Shown here one piece after another: positions 26,970 to 35,429 of a stretch of 64,000 nt of DNA. A program made the position numbers and the translations under genes. Origin of the DNA: [Flexibacter] sp. ATCC 35103 (GTDB taxonomy: Bacteria > Bacteroidota > Bacteroidia > Flavobacteriales > Flavobacteriaceae); contig NZ_MTQF01000011.1 of NCBI RefSeq assembly GCF_001975985.1, positions 115,319 to 179,318 of the forward strand, given 5' to 3'. How positions within the stretch are numbered: the first letter of the stretch is position 1; every line of letters starts with the position of its first letter. The notes under the pieces are model-generated. The model saw only the letters and a program-made list of their open reading frames with translations, was not told the origin of the DNA and searched no databases.

Positions 26970-27857
26970 TTATTTAATTTTTAAAGTACAATAATAGCCA
27001 AGTCTGTAAATGTCAAATACAAAAAGTGATGGTTTTTTACTCAGTAATTGCTTAAGAAAAAATGGTTTGAAGATTTTAAACCCAAAAACAACTAAAGATC
27101 GAAGATAATATTTTTTTATGATTTGAAAATAATGAGAAAGCTTAACATAATCAGAAGTGATTAAATGAGAATCTACGAGATTTTTTAGTCCAATAACGGC
27201 TTCTTCAGATTTTTTTAGAAATGTTTGACTATCCTCAATTCCTAAATGATAAACAGGATTTTCAATATGAATAACTTCAGTTTTATTTTGCATTAAGTCA
27301 AACGAAAACAAAGTGTCTTCATGTCTGAGATTGGGAATGCTTTCATTGAATTTTACTTTCGAAAAAATACTTTTCGATATCAAAAAATTTAAGGTTAAAA
27401 ATGAAATATAAGGATTTATATTTCTTTGCAAAGTTCCTAAAGCTTCTCGCTTATTACCATAAATCCAACGTAAAAGCTGTTCTTTTTTAGGTTTTTTACT
27501 TTGATATAAAATACCTCCGTATATTACTTTTTCGCTATTATTGATTTGTGAAATATAATTAGTGATAAAGTTTTTATGAACCGGAAGTGTATCAGCATCC
27601 AGAAAAAGCAAATTCTCATAATTTGCTTTTTTAGCCAGTAGATTCCGAATGGCACTTCGACCGATATTTTTTTCTAAAACAGAATAGGAACTGTTTTGAA
27701 ATTGATTAATCTTTTGGTTTTCAAGTAAAAAGTTATCGGAAGCATCATCGAGACAAATAATTTCAAAAGTAACATTTGCTTCTAAAGCCTGATTGTATAA
27801 TAACTCAACAAGATTATAAACATTATAGTTGTAAGTCGGAATTAAAATAGAAAGCAT
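26970..27857 (-). CDS. Glycosyltransferase family 2
   Basis: A 295-residue GT2 protein with MLSILIPTYNYNVYNLVELL at the N-terminus, FEIICLDDASDN, the NIGRSAIRNLLAK segment and the metal-binding NLLFLDADTLP motif. The later RHEDTLFSFDLM matches the catalytic-base region. The start ATG at 27857 overlaps the ftsE stop codon by one base, so it is translated directly after ftsE. This coupling of a sugar transferase to a cell-division ATPase gene is probably a positional effect of where the polysaccharide cluster ends. Donor and acceptor are unknown. Confidence 0.92.
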   Translation of the reverse strand: MLSILIPTYNYNVYNLVELLYNQALEANVTFEIICLDDASDNFLLENQKINQFQNSSYSVLEKNIGRSAIRNLLAKKANYENLLFLDADTLPVHKNFITNYISQINNSEKVIYGGILYQSKKPKKEQLLRWIYGNKREALGTLQRNINPYISFLTLNFLISKSIFSKVKFNESIPNLRHEDTLFSFDLMQNKTEVIHIENPVYHLGIEDSQTFLKKSEEAVIGLKNLVDSHLITSDYVKLSHYFQIIKKYYLRSLVVFGFKIFKPFFLKQLLSKKPSLFVFDIYRLGYYCTLKIK

Positions 27858-28540
27858 TACACGCTGCGTTGTACCACTTCAAAAATTCTTTCGTCTTCAC
27901 ATTTTAGCGTTTTAGACGGGAATTTCATCAGTAAAGCATAATCGTGTGTTGCCATTATAACCGTTTTACCGTTAGCGTTGATTTTTTTCAATACTTCAAG
28001 CACCTCAGAACTGGTTTGCGGATCTAAGTTTCCTGTTGGCTCATCTGCAAGGATAAATTCCGGATCGTTAAGTAAAGCTCTTGCAATGGCAACACGTTGT
28101 TGCTCTCCGCCTGAAAGCTGATGCGGCATTTTGTTAACGTATTCTTTCATTCCAACTTTGTCCAGAACTTCATCGATTTTACGTTCCATTCCTTCTTTAT
28201 CAACCCATCCTGTAGCTCTTAGAACAAAAAGCATATTGTCTTTTACAGAACGATCAGGAAGCAATTTAAAATCCTGAAATACGATTCCGATTTTACGTCT
28301 TAAATACGGAATATCTTTTTCTTTTAAAGTCGCCAAATCAAACTCAACTATGTGAGCTTCACCTTCTGATAATGGTAAATCTGCATATAAAGTTTTTAAA
28401 AAACTACTTTTTCCGGATCCTGTTTTTCCAATAATGTATATAAATTCACCATGATTTACATCCAGATTAATATGAGATAAAATTTTTCTTCCTTCCTGAT
28501 ATATAGTGACTTCTTTGAGAGATAGTACGGTTTGTGACAT
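27857..28540 (-). CDS. ftsE: Cell-division ABC-type ATPase FtsE
   Basis: A 227-residue ABC ATPase matching FtsE. It has Walker A GKTGSGKSS near residue 38, Q-loop VFQDFKLLPDRSVKDN (typical of FtsE), signature LSGGEQQRVAIARALL, Walker B FILADEPTGNLDP and H-loop MATHDY. FtsE binds the membrane protein FtsX and controls septal peptidoglycan hydrolases. No ftsX gene is adjacent; the neighbours are a glycosyltransferase (one-base overlap downstream) and a divergent TPR gene. FtsE is the best call, though related LolD/MacB-like ATPases share most motifs. Confidence 0.88.
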   Translation of the reverse strand: MSQTVLSLKEVTIYQEGRKILSHINLDVNHGEFIYIIGKTGSGKSSFLKTLYADLPLSEGEAHIVEFDLATLKEKDIPYLRRKIGIVFQDFKLLPDRSVKDNMLFVLRATGWVDKEGMERKIDEVLDKVGMKEYVNKMPHQLSGGEQQRVAIARALLNDPEFILADEPTGNLDPQTSSEVLEVLKKINANGKTVIMATHDYALLMKFPSKTLKCEDERIFEVVQRSV

Positions 28541-28847
28541 AATAAATTGATTTGATTGGTAAAAGTAATAAGATAACGCTTCGATTCAAAATAAATTTGA
28601 ATCATTTCTGTGAGAAATTTTTAAGGAGCTGCCATAAATTAAAAGGATTAGAAAGATTTTATTGTTTATCAGAGAAAAATTAAATTTTTATGGATGCAAA
28701 TCTGTAAGAGGAAGTTTGAGAACCAATATTTTGAAGTCTGTAAGCCATTTTATAACAAGCATTAAAATATTTGTTCATAATAAAAGCCTGAAACGTTTCG
28801 TTATAAACGGTATAAAATGATACATTTGAATACTAAATATAATTAAA
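28541..28847. other. Divergent intergenic region, ftsE / TPR gene
   Basis: About 307 bases with no gene. It contains an 8-bp inverted repeat (28583-28590 with 28596-28603) near the ftsE start, and a -7 promoter motif for the TPR gene at 28821. Confidence 0.6.
28821..28828 (+). promoter_or_regulatory. TAnnTTTG -7 motif for the TPR gene
   Basis: TACATTTG matches the Bacteroidetes -7 consensus and lies 20 bases before the ATG at 28848. No clear TTG is found at the -33 spacing, so the -33 element is weak. Confidence 0.55.
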
Positions 28848-31800
28848 ATGCGTAAACTTTCCTGGTTCTTTTTATTACCAATTATTCTTATTTCGACCAT
28901 AGTTTCGGCACAAAAATCAGCTATTTATACTTACGATCTAAAGGAGTTTGACAAAGCACTGGCTTTATATAATGACAAACAATATGCTTCGGCACAACTT
29001 ATTTTCGAACATGTAAAAAACAATGCCACGACCGAAGAAGTGCAGTCAGATTGTGCGTATTACATCGCCAATTGTGCCATTAGGACCAATAAAGCAAATG
29101 CGGATGCTTTGATGGAGAAATTCGTTACCGATTATCCAACAAGCACCAAACAAAATCAGGCCTATATTGAGGTTGCCCAGTTTTTCTTTGAACAGGGAAA
29201 TTATCCAAAAGCTTTACAGTGGTTTGATAAAGTGGATGAAAGTTATATGAGCAAATCAGATTCAGATAAATTTAATTTCCAAAAGGGATATGCTTACTTC
29301 AATGCCAAAAAGAAAAAAGAAGCAACAACATACTTTAATAAAGTCGTAAATTCTCCTGAATTTGGTTCTCAGGCTAAGTATTATCTGGGTTTCATGGCTT
29401 ATGAAGGCGATGATTATAAAGAAGCAACCAAATATTTTGATGAGGTTTCAGGCGAAGAAAAATACAAAGAAAAGCTTTCGTACTATCAGGCTGATATGAA
29501 TTTCAAATTAGGAAATTTCCAGAAAGCAATTGATTTAGGGCAAAAAGCGATGTCTAAATCAAATGAGCTTGAAAAATCAGAATTAAATAAAATTATCGGC
29601 GAAAGCTATTTCAATCTAAAACAATACGACAAAGCAATTCCGTTTTTAGAGCAATATGCAGGTAAAAAAGGAAAATGGAATAATACTGATTTCTACCAAT
29701 TAGGTTATGCTTATTATGAGAGAAAAGAGTATGAAAAAGCGATTTCTCAATTTAATAAAATTATTGAAGGAAAAGATTTCGTGGCTCAAAATGCCTATTA
29801 TCATTTAGGGTTGAGTTATTTGAATACAGGAAAAAAGCAAGAAGCCTTAAATGCTTTTAAAAATGCTTCTGAAATGGATTTTAATGCACAAATTCAGGAA
29901 GATGCGGCTTTAAATTATGCTAAAGTGAGTTATGATATAGGAAATGCGTATCAAACTGTTCCTGCAATTTTACTTGATTTCCTGAAAAAATATCCAAATA
30001 ATTCAAGCAGATCTGAAATAGAAAAATTATTAGTTGATTCTTATATTTCGACTAAAAACTATAAAGAAGCCTTGGTTTTATTAGAGAAAAACAGATCAGC
30101 TGAGAATAAAGCGGCGTATCAAAAAGTACTTTTTTACAGAGGTTTAGAATTGTATAATGAATCGAATTATCAGGAAGCCGGAAAAATGTTCAAAAGTGCG
30201 ATCAGCGAACAAAAAACACCTGAGTTTACAGCACGTGCTACTTTCTGGAAAGCAGAAACAGAGTATGTTACAGCCGATTTTCAGAATGCATTATTGACTT
30301 ACAAACAATTTGCAGGGCAAGCTGCCGCTAAAACAACTGATGAGTATAAAAATATCAATTATAATATTGGATACACTTATTTTAAACTCAAAGAATACGA
30401 TCAGGCAGGAAATTCATTTCAGGCACAAATCGATAATTCAAAAGAAGATAAAGTTCGTTTGAATGATTCCTATTTACGTTTGGGAGATTGTCGTTTTGTA
30501 AATTCAAAATACACTGCAGCAAATGAGGCTTACGCAAAAGCAATTGAAGCAAAAGGAGTTGATGCCGATTATGCTCAGTTTCAAAAAGCAATTTCTTATG
30601 GATTTATGTCTAAAAATGACAAGAAAGTCGATGAACTGAATAATTTTCTTCAGATGTATAAAAAATCTGAATACCGTGATGATGCTTTATATGAATTGGG
30701 AAATACTTATGTAGCAGAGAAAAAGAATGATCAGGCGATTAAAACGTATGATCAGTTAATTTCTGAATATAAAAATGGGGCATTTACTTCAAAGTCAATT
30801 TTAAAACAAGGTTTGATTTATTATAACTCAGATCGTGACGAGCAAGCATTGGTTAAATTCAAGAAAGTAGCGGCTGATTTTCCTAAAACTCCCGAAGCTT
30901 TAGAAGCAGTTTCGACAGCGAGATTAATTTATGTAGATTCAGGAAAAGTAGACGAATATGCAACCTGGGTTCGTACTTTAGACTTTGTTGCAGTTACAGA
31001 TGCTGAGCTGGATAACGATACTTATGATGCTGCTTACAAGCAATACAGTCAAAATAACAGTAAACAGGCGATTACAGGCTTTACAGGTTATATAAATAAG
31101 TTTCCATCAGGGCTTCATTCGTTAGAAACTAATTTTTATTTGGCTCAATTGTATTATTCAGAAGGCTCAGAAACGAAATCGGTTGCTAATTATCAGTATG
31201 TAACAGATCAGCCAAGAAACGAATTTACAGAGCAATCTTTAATGAAATTAGCGCAGATTTATCTAAAAGCAAAAGATTGTGATAAATCGACTCCGGTATT
31301 AATCAGATTAGAAAATGAATCTGATTCTTCTCAAAACAAAAGTTTTGCACAAGCTAACCTGATGAAATGTCATTACGACAAAAAAGATTATGATAATTCG
31401 GTTATCTACGCAGATAAAGTATTGCAGAATGTAAAAGCAGATGCAAACGTAAAAGCCGATGCGCAAATTATCGTAGCGCGTGCAGCAATGCAAACCGGAG
31501 ATGAAGACAAGGCGAAAGCAGCTTATGCGAAATTATCAGCAACATCAAAAGGAGAATTGGCAGCAGAAGCATTGTATTATGATGCTTATTTTAAAACTAA
31601 AGAAGGCAAGTTTGAAGCTTCGAATGTTTCAGTTCAAAAGTTGGCTAAAAATTATTCGGCTTATAAATATTACGGAGCGAAAAGTTTGGTTTTAATGGCT
31701 AAAAACTTCTACGGATTAAAAGATAGTTATCAGGCAACTTATATTTTAGATAACGTAATCAACAATTTTACCGATTATCCGGATGTTGTTGAAGAAGCTA

Positions 31801-31862
31801 AAAAAGAATTAGCCGCTATAAAATTAGAAGAATCTAAAACAAATTCGTCTATTAATAAGTAA
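28848..31862 (+). CDS. Large secreted tetratricopeptide-repeat protein
   Basis: A 1004-residue protein with a signal peptide (RKLSWFFLLPIILISTIVSAQ) followed almost entirely by TPR and Sel1/YfgC-like helical repeats. Recurrent patterns of the kind AYYHLGLSYLNTGKKQEAL recur roughly every 34-38 residues. No enzymatic domain is visible. Such long periplasmic TPR proteins usually scaffold envelope complexes. Two genes downstream is a plugless outer-membrane beta-barrel, a plausible partner. The start is ATG at 28848, 20 bases after a TAnnTTTG motif. A purine-rich repeat follows the stop codon. Confidence 0.88.
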   Translation: MRKLSWFFLLPIILISTIVSAQKSAIYTYDLKEFDKALALYNDKQYASAQLIFEHVKNNATTEEVQSDCAYYIANCAIRTNKANADALMEKFVTDYPTSTKQNQAYIEVAQFFFEQGNYPKALQWFDKVDESYMSKSDSDKFNFQKGYAYFNAKKKKEATTYFNKVVNSPEFGSQAKYYLGFMAYEGDDYKEATKYFDEVSGEEKYKEKLSYYQADMNFKLGNFQKAIDLGQKAMSKSNELEKSELNKIIGESYFNLKQYDKAIPFLEQYAGKKGKWNNTDFYQLGYAYYERKEYEKAISQFNKIIEGKDFVAQNAYYHLGLSYLNTGKKQEALNAFKNASEMDFNAQIQEDAALNYAKVSYDIGNAYQTVPAILLDFLKKYPNNSSRSEIEKLLVDSYISTKNYKEALVLLEKNRSAENKAAYQKVLFYRGLELYNESNYQEAGKMFKSAISEQKTPEFTARATFWKAETEYVTADFQNALLTYKQFAGQAAAKTTDEYKNINYNIGYTYFKLKEYDQAGNSFQAQIDNSKEDKVRLNDSYLRLGDCRFVNSKYTAANEAYAKAIEAKGVDADYAQFQKAISYGFMSKNDKKVDELNNFLQMYKKSEYRDDALYELGNTYVAEKKNDQAIKTYDQLISEYKNGAFTSKSILKQGLIYYNSDRDEQALVKFKKVAADFPKTPEALEAVSTARLIYVDSGKVDEYATWVRTLDFVAVTDAELDNDTYDAAYKQYSQNNSKQAITGFTGYINKFPSGLHSLETNFYLAQLYYSEGSETKSVANYQYVTDQPRNEFTEQSLMKLAQIYLKAKDCDKSTPVLIRLENESDSSQNKSFAQANLMKCHYDKKDYDNSVIYADKVLQNVKADANVKADAQIIVARAAMQTGDEDKAKAAYAKLSATSKGELAAEALYYDAYFKTKEGKFEASNVSVQKLAKNYSAYKYYGAKSLVLMAKNFYGLKDSYQATYILDNVINNFTDYPDVVEEAKKELAAIKLEESKTNSSINK

Positions 31863-31980
31863 GAGTAAAGAGTATAGAAAATAGAATAAAGAAAATAGAA
31901 TAAAGAGAATAGAAGCAAGATGCAATAAGAAAGATTGCTGAGAAGTCTTTTTTCTTTGCTCTTGCATCTATTTTCTCAAT
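31863..31980. repeat. Purine-rich repeat tract with pyrimidine arm, upstream of the phzF-like gene
   Basis: Tandem-like AGAATAAAGA/AGAATAGA units (31863-31920) are followed by a pyrimidine-rich arm near 31948-31978 (TTTTTTCTTTGCTCTTGCATC) that is largely complementary to the preceding purine tract. The RNA could fold into a long imperfect hairpin, possibly acting as terminator of the TPR gene. A closely similar tract lies on the other side of the phzF-like gene. Confidence 0.6.
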
Positions 31981-31994
31981 AAAAAATAAGAACA

Positions 31995-32858
31995 ATGAGT
32001 TTACCCTTTTATATAGTTGATGTTTTTGCTGATAAAAAATACGCCGGGAATCAATTGGCAGTTTTTCTGGAGGCGGAAAATTTAAGTTCGGCAGAAATGC
32101 AGCAGATTGCGCGCGAAATTAATTTTGCCGAAAGTACTTTTATAACCAAACTTGACAAAGAAAATAATAAAGCCGAGATAAAAATATTTACGCCATCTCA
32201 GGAGATGCAATTTGCGGGACATCCTATAATTGGGACATCTTGGGTTTTGATGAATAAAATATTTAATGATTCTCCGGAGAATATAAAATTGAATGTTCCA
32301 ATTGGGCCAATTTCAATTCATCAGTCAGAAGGTTTGATTTGGTTAAAAGCAGCTCAGCCAAAATTTTGGGATATTTTTTCGAAAGAAGATATTACAGTAT
32401 TTAGTAATCTGAAAAATCATGATTTCGAAAATCAATTTCCAATTCAGGAAGTAACTACCGGAAGTGCCTTTGTAATGGTTGGATTGAGTAGTAAAAGAGC
32501 TTTGGAAAGTTTGGTTTTAGATAAAGATAAAACAAACGACTGGTTGGTAAAAAATTGTAAAACAACCCACAGAGGTTTGTATTTTTATTATCTCGAAGGT
32601 TCAAAATTGTTTAGCAGAATGTTGTGTATTGAACACAATCAATTGGTAGAAGATGCAGCAACAGGAAGCGCAAGTACATGTTTACAAGCTTTTTTATTAA
32701 AATATCATAAACCAGAAATTGATTTAATTAATTATCAGGGAGATTATATCAATCGTCCGTCTCAAATTTATTTTAAAGGAAGTTTAAACGATAATGAGTT
32801 TGATATTAAAATAGGAGGAAAAGCTCAGTTTGTTGCAAAAGGAGATTGGGAAGCTTAG
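31995..32858 (+). CDS. PhzF-family isomerase-like protein
   Basis: A 287-residue protein of the PhzF (diaminopimelate-epimerase-fold) family. Motifs: FYIVDVFADKKYAGNQLAVF at the N-terminus, INFAESTFI with the conserved catalytic Glu, FAGHPIIGTSWVL, and EDAATGSASTCLQAF in the second lobe. PhzF isomerises a dihydroanthranilate in phenazine synthesis, but most family members in genomes without phenazine genes have unknown substrates. None of the other phz genes is here, so phenazine production is not implied. The start is ATG at 31995. It is flanked on both sides by purine-rich repeat tracts. Confidence 0.9.
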   Translation: MSLPFYIVDVFADKKYAGNQLAVFLEAENLSSAEMQQIAREINFAESTFITKLDKENNKAEIKIFTPSQEMQFAGHPIIGTSWVLMNKIFNDSPENIKLNVPIGPISIHQSEGLIWLKAAQPKFWDIFSKEDITVFSNLKNHDFENQFPIQEVTTGSAFVMVGLSSKRALESLVLDKDKTNDWLVKNCKTTHRGLYFYYLEGSKLFSRMLCIEHNQLVEDAATGSASTCLQAFLLKYHKPEIDLINYQGDYINRPSQIYFKGSLNDNEFDIKIGGKAQFVAKGDWEA

Positions 32859-32869
32859 CTGAAAAGATA

Positions 32870-33075
32870 TATAGAAGAAAGAGTCAAGAGAATAGAGTTA
32901 AGAAGAAAGAATAAAGAGAATAGAATAAAGAGAATAGAATATAGAAATAGAGTCAAGAAGCTAGGGGAAAGAGCAAAGACTGAAAAATATAATAGAATAA
33001 AGAAATAGAGAAAATTCAGAAATAAGAGAAAAGCCTTTCTTCTTTGCTCTTTATTCTATTCTCTAAAAAAATAAA
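32870..33075. repeat. Purine-rich repeat tract with pyrimidine arm, downstream of the phzF-like gene
   Basis: Multiple AGAATAAAGAGAATAG-like units on the plus strand (about 32880-33020) are followed by a complementary pyrimidine arm (33040-33067, CTTTGCTCTTTATTCTATTC). The organisation copies the tract upstream of the gene. Confidence 0.65.
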
Positions 33076-33080
33076 GAAAT

Positions 33081-34835
33081 ATGAAAATTAATTGCCAGAA
33101 TAAAATCATCATTTTACTAGTATTGTTTGTTGTCCAGGTTTCGTTTGCTCAAAAGAAAAAAGAGGAAACAATTGGTACTGAAACAGTAAATGTGGTAAAA
33201 CCCTATTCGCCAACAATTTCAGATGCTTTTAAGGTAAAGGAAACTCCTTCGCTGGATGATACCGGAAATCAGCCAAAAGAAACGATAAAATACAGTATTT
33301 TGTCTGTTCCTGTGGCTTCTACATTTACGCCTTCTAAAGGAAAAGCTGAAGGTGTTGAGAAATCAAAAAAAGAAAAATTGTTTAATAATTACGCTACTTT
33401 AGGAGTAGGAAATTACGGAACTTTAAATGCTGAATTATTCGTAAATCAAGATTTGGGAAACAATGATTATGTTGCGGGAATGTTTCGTCATCATTCTTCG
33501 CAAGGCGGAATCAAAGGTGTAGATTTAAATGATGAGTTTTATGATACAGCATTAAATGTGGCATATGGTGTAAACAATCGCGATATGGCTTGGAATGTTG
33601 AATTAGGATATCAAAATCAATTGTATAATTGGTATGGTTTGCCTGCAGAATTTGGATCGACTTTAGCGGGACAAACGCGTGATGATTTAATAAGAAGTAT
33701 CAATCCTAATCATTCTTATAATACAATTGATTTAGGCGGAAATATTGAATTTAACGAAGGGATTTTTAGTAAAATCTCTACTAAATTCACCCATTTCTCA
33801 GACAGCTTTTCTTCTTCAGAAAATCGTTTTTATGTAAAACCTTCTTTCAAGGTAGAAGTAATGGATCAATCGATCAATACAAACATTATCGTGGATCATG
33901 TAAGCGGATCTTTCGAACATAATTATGCAAGAGATAATACGCAACCTTTAAAATACAGTTTGACTAATTTTGGGATTGAACCAAGTTTTGTAATTCTTGA
34001 AAACGACTGGACATTAGAATTAGGAGCAGGATTGTTCTATGGTTTAGATTCTGAAAACAGCGGAAACAAATTTTATATCTATCCAAAAGTAAATGCCTCA
34101 TATAAATTGGTAGGTGATTTAATGATTTTTTACACGGGAGTAAATGGTGGTTTAGAACAAAATTCATATGCTGATTTTGTAACTGATAATCCGTTTTTAT
34201 CTCCAACATTAAATATGCGTCCAACAAGTAATCAGTATACTGTTTTCGCAGGGTTAAAAGGTAAATTGGCAAACAATATCAATTATAATCTTACTGGTTC
34301 TTACCTAAACGAAAAAGACAAAGCATTATACAAAGGGAATGATTATACAGAGGATTTCTCTAATCAGAATTATGCTTTCGGAAATTCTTTTGCGGTTGTT
34401 TATGATGACGTAAGAACCTTCCGTTTTTATGGAGAGCTAAAAGCTGATTTTTCAAGAAATGTATCTTTTGGTATCAACGGAACTTTTAATAGTTATAAAT
34501 ATGATGGTATAGAAGCGTGGAATTTACCATCGATGAAAATAAGTTCAAATCTTGATGTAAATATTACAAAACAATGGTACGCTGGCTTAAATGTTTTCTT
34601 TGTAGGAGAACGTAAAGACATGCAGTCTAATCTGGCTTTAGGAACAGATCCGGTAATTACAACATTAAAAAGTTATTTTGATGCCAATGCGCATTTAGGA
34701 TATAAATATAACGAACGTTTGACTTTTTTCCTGAAATTAAACAATATAGGGAATCAGGCTTACGAGAAATGGCTTAATTATCCTGTACAAGGATTTCAGG
34801 TATTAGTAGGAGGAAATTATAAATTCGATTTCTAA
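33081..34835 (+). CDS. Outer-membrane beta-barrel protein, TonB-receptor-like without plug
   Basis: A 584-residue protein with a signal peptide (IIILLVLFVVQVSFAQ), a short Lys/Pro-rich periplasmic N-terminus of about 90 residues (ETVNVVKPYSPTISDAFK), then repeated amphipathic beta-strands rich in Tyr, Asn and Gly to the C-terminus. It ends in VLVGGNYKFDF, with a terminal Phe as expected for barrel assembly. It resembles the barrel half of TonB-dependent receptors (ERLTFFLKLNNIGNQAYEKW), but no plug domain or TonB box is apparent. The TPR protein two genes upstream may be its periplasmic partner. The substrate is unknown. Confidence 0.8.
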   Translation: MKINCQNKIIILLVLFVVQVSFAQKKKEETIGTETVNVVKPYSPTISDAFKVKETPSLDDTGNQPKETIKYSILSVPVASTFTPSKGKAEGVEKSKKEKLFNNYATLGVGNYGTLNAELFVNQDLGNNDYVAGMFRHHSSQGGIKGVDLNDEFYDTALNVAYGVNNRDMAWNVELGYQNQLYNWYGLPAEFGSTLAGQTRDDLIRSINPNHSYNTIDLGGNIEFNEGIFSKISTKFTHFSDSFSSSENRFYVKPSFKVEVMDQSINTNIIVDHVSGSFEHNYARDNTQPLKYSLTNFGIEPSFVILENDWTLELGAGLFYGLDSENSGNKFYIYPKVNASYKLVGDLMIFYTGVNGGLEQNSYADFVTDNPFLSPTLNMRPTSNQYTVFAGLKGKLANNINYNLTGSYLNEKDKALYKGNDYTEDFSNQNYAFGNSFAVVYDDVRTFRFYGELKADFSRNVSFGINGTFNSYKYDGIEAWNLPSMKISSNLDVNITKQWYAGLNVFFVGERKDMQSNLALGTDPVITTLKSYFDANAHLGYKYNERLTFFLKLNNIGNQAYEKWLNYPVQGFQVLVGGNYKFDF

Positions 34836-34873
34836 AAGATATTTGCACAAAAACGTTACGACACAAACTTTTT

Positions 34874-34924
34874 TTAGCCACGAATTCACGAATAATATTA
34901 ATTAATTCGTGAATTCGTGGCTAA
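34874..34924. repeat. Palindromic repeat, GCCACGAATT family, copy 2
   Basis: Perfect 20-bp inverted repeat (34874-34893 with 34905-34924, core GCCACGAATTCACGAAT), 11-base loop. It shares its core with the element at 8464-8541. It sits between the beta-barrel gene and the GreA-like gene and may terminate the former. Confidence 0.85.
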
Positions 34925-34974
34925 CTTTTTTTTACGATCTTTGCGACTTAGCGCCTTTGTGGCAAAACTACAAT

Positions 34975-35424
34975 ATGGAATTCAAACAAAAAATACATTC
35001 TCATTATTTGCAAATGGTCCAAGACCGAATAGATGTTTTTAGGGACATGATTTCGGCTTTGACCGAAGATTCTAAAAATGATGCTAAAGGTTCTGCCGGT
35101 GATAAGCATGAAACGGCTTTGTCGATGATGCATATCGAACAGGAAAAACTTACCAATAAACTAAAAGAAGCCATAACCCAAAAAGCAGTTTTAGACAAAA
35201 TTGATGCCTCAAAAACTACTGAAAATATTATTTCAGGCAGTTTGGTAAAAGCTAACGGAATTTACTTGTATGTGAGTGTAGCGCTTCCTAAAATCGCTAT
35301 TGAAGGTACAAATGTTATTGCACTTTCTCCACAATCTCCACTTGGTTCTCATTTGATGGGAAATAAAGTTGGGTTTACTTTTGAAATTAATAAGACGCAT
35401 TATATTATAGAGAGTGTTTTGTAA
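34975..35424 (+). CDS. GreA/GreB-like transcription-factor-fold protein
   Basis: A protein of about 149 residues. The N-terminal half is a predicted helical hairpin (HSHYLQMVQDRIDVFRDMISAL ... ALSMMHIEQEKLTNKLKEAI) with acidic residues near the tip (EDSKNDAKGSAGDKHE), as in Gre factors. The C-terminal half is beta-rich and ends QSPLGSHLMGNKVGFTFE, matching the FKBP-like Gre C-terminal domain. Gre factors enter the RNA polymerase secondary channel and stimulate transcript cleavage. Homologues in this phylum are often mislabelled as acyl-ACP synthases. The open frame reaches back to 34909, into the palindrome; ATG 34975 (MEFKQKIH) is the better start. Confidence 0.72.
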   Translation: MEFKQKIHSHYLQMVQDRIDVFRDMISALTEDSKNDAKGSAGDKHETALSMMHIEQEKLTNKLKEAITQKAVLDKIDASKTTENIISGSLVKANGIYLYVSVALPKIAIEGTNVIALSPQSPLGSHLMGNKVGFTFEINKTHYIIESVL

Positions 35425-35429
35425 TTTTT

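Noticed and set aside
31995..32858. Evidence for phenazine biosynthesis
   Set aside because: Only a PhzF-family gene is present; none of the other phz genes is nearby, and the family is widespread outside phenazine producers.
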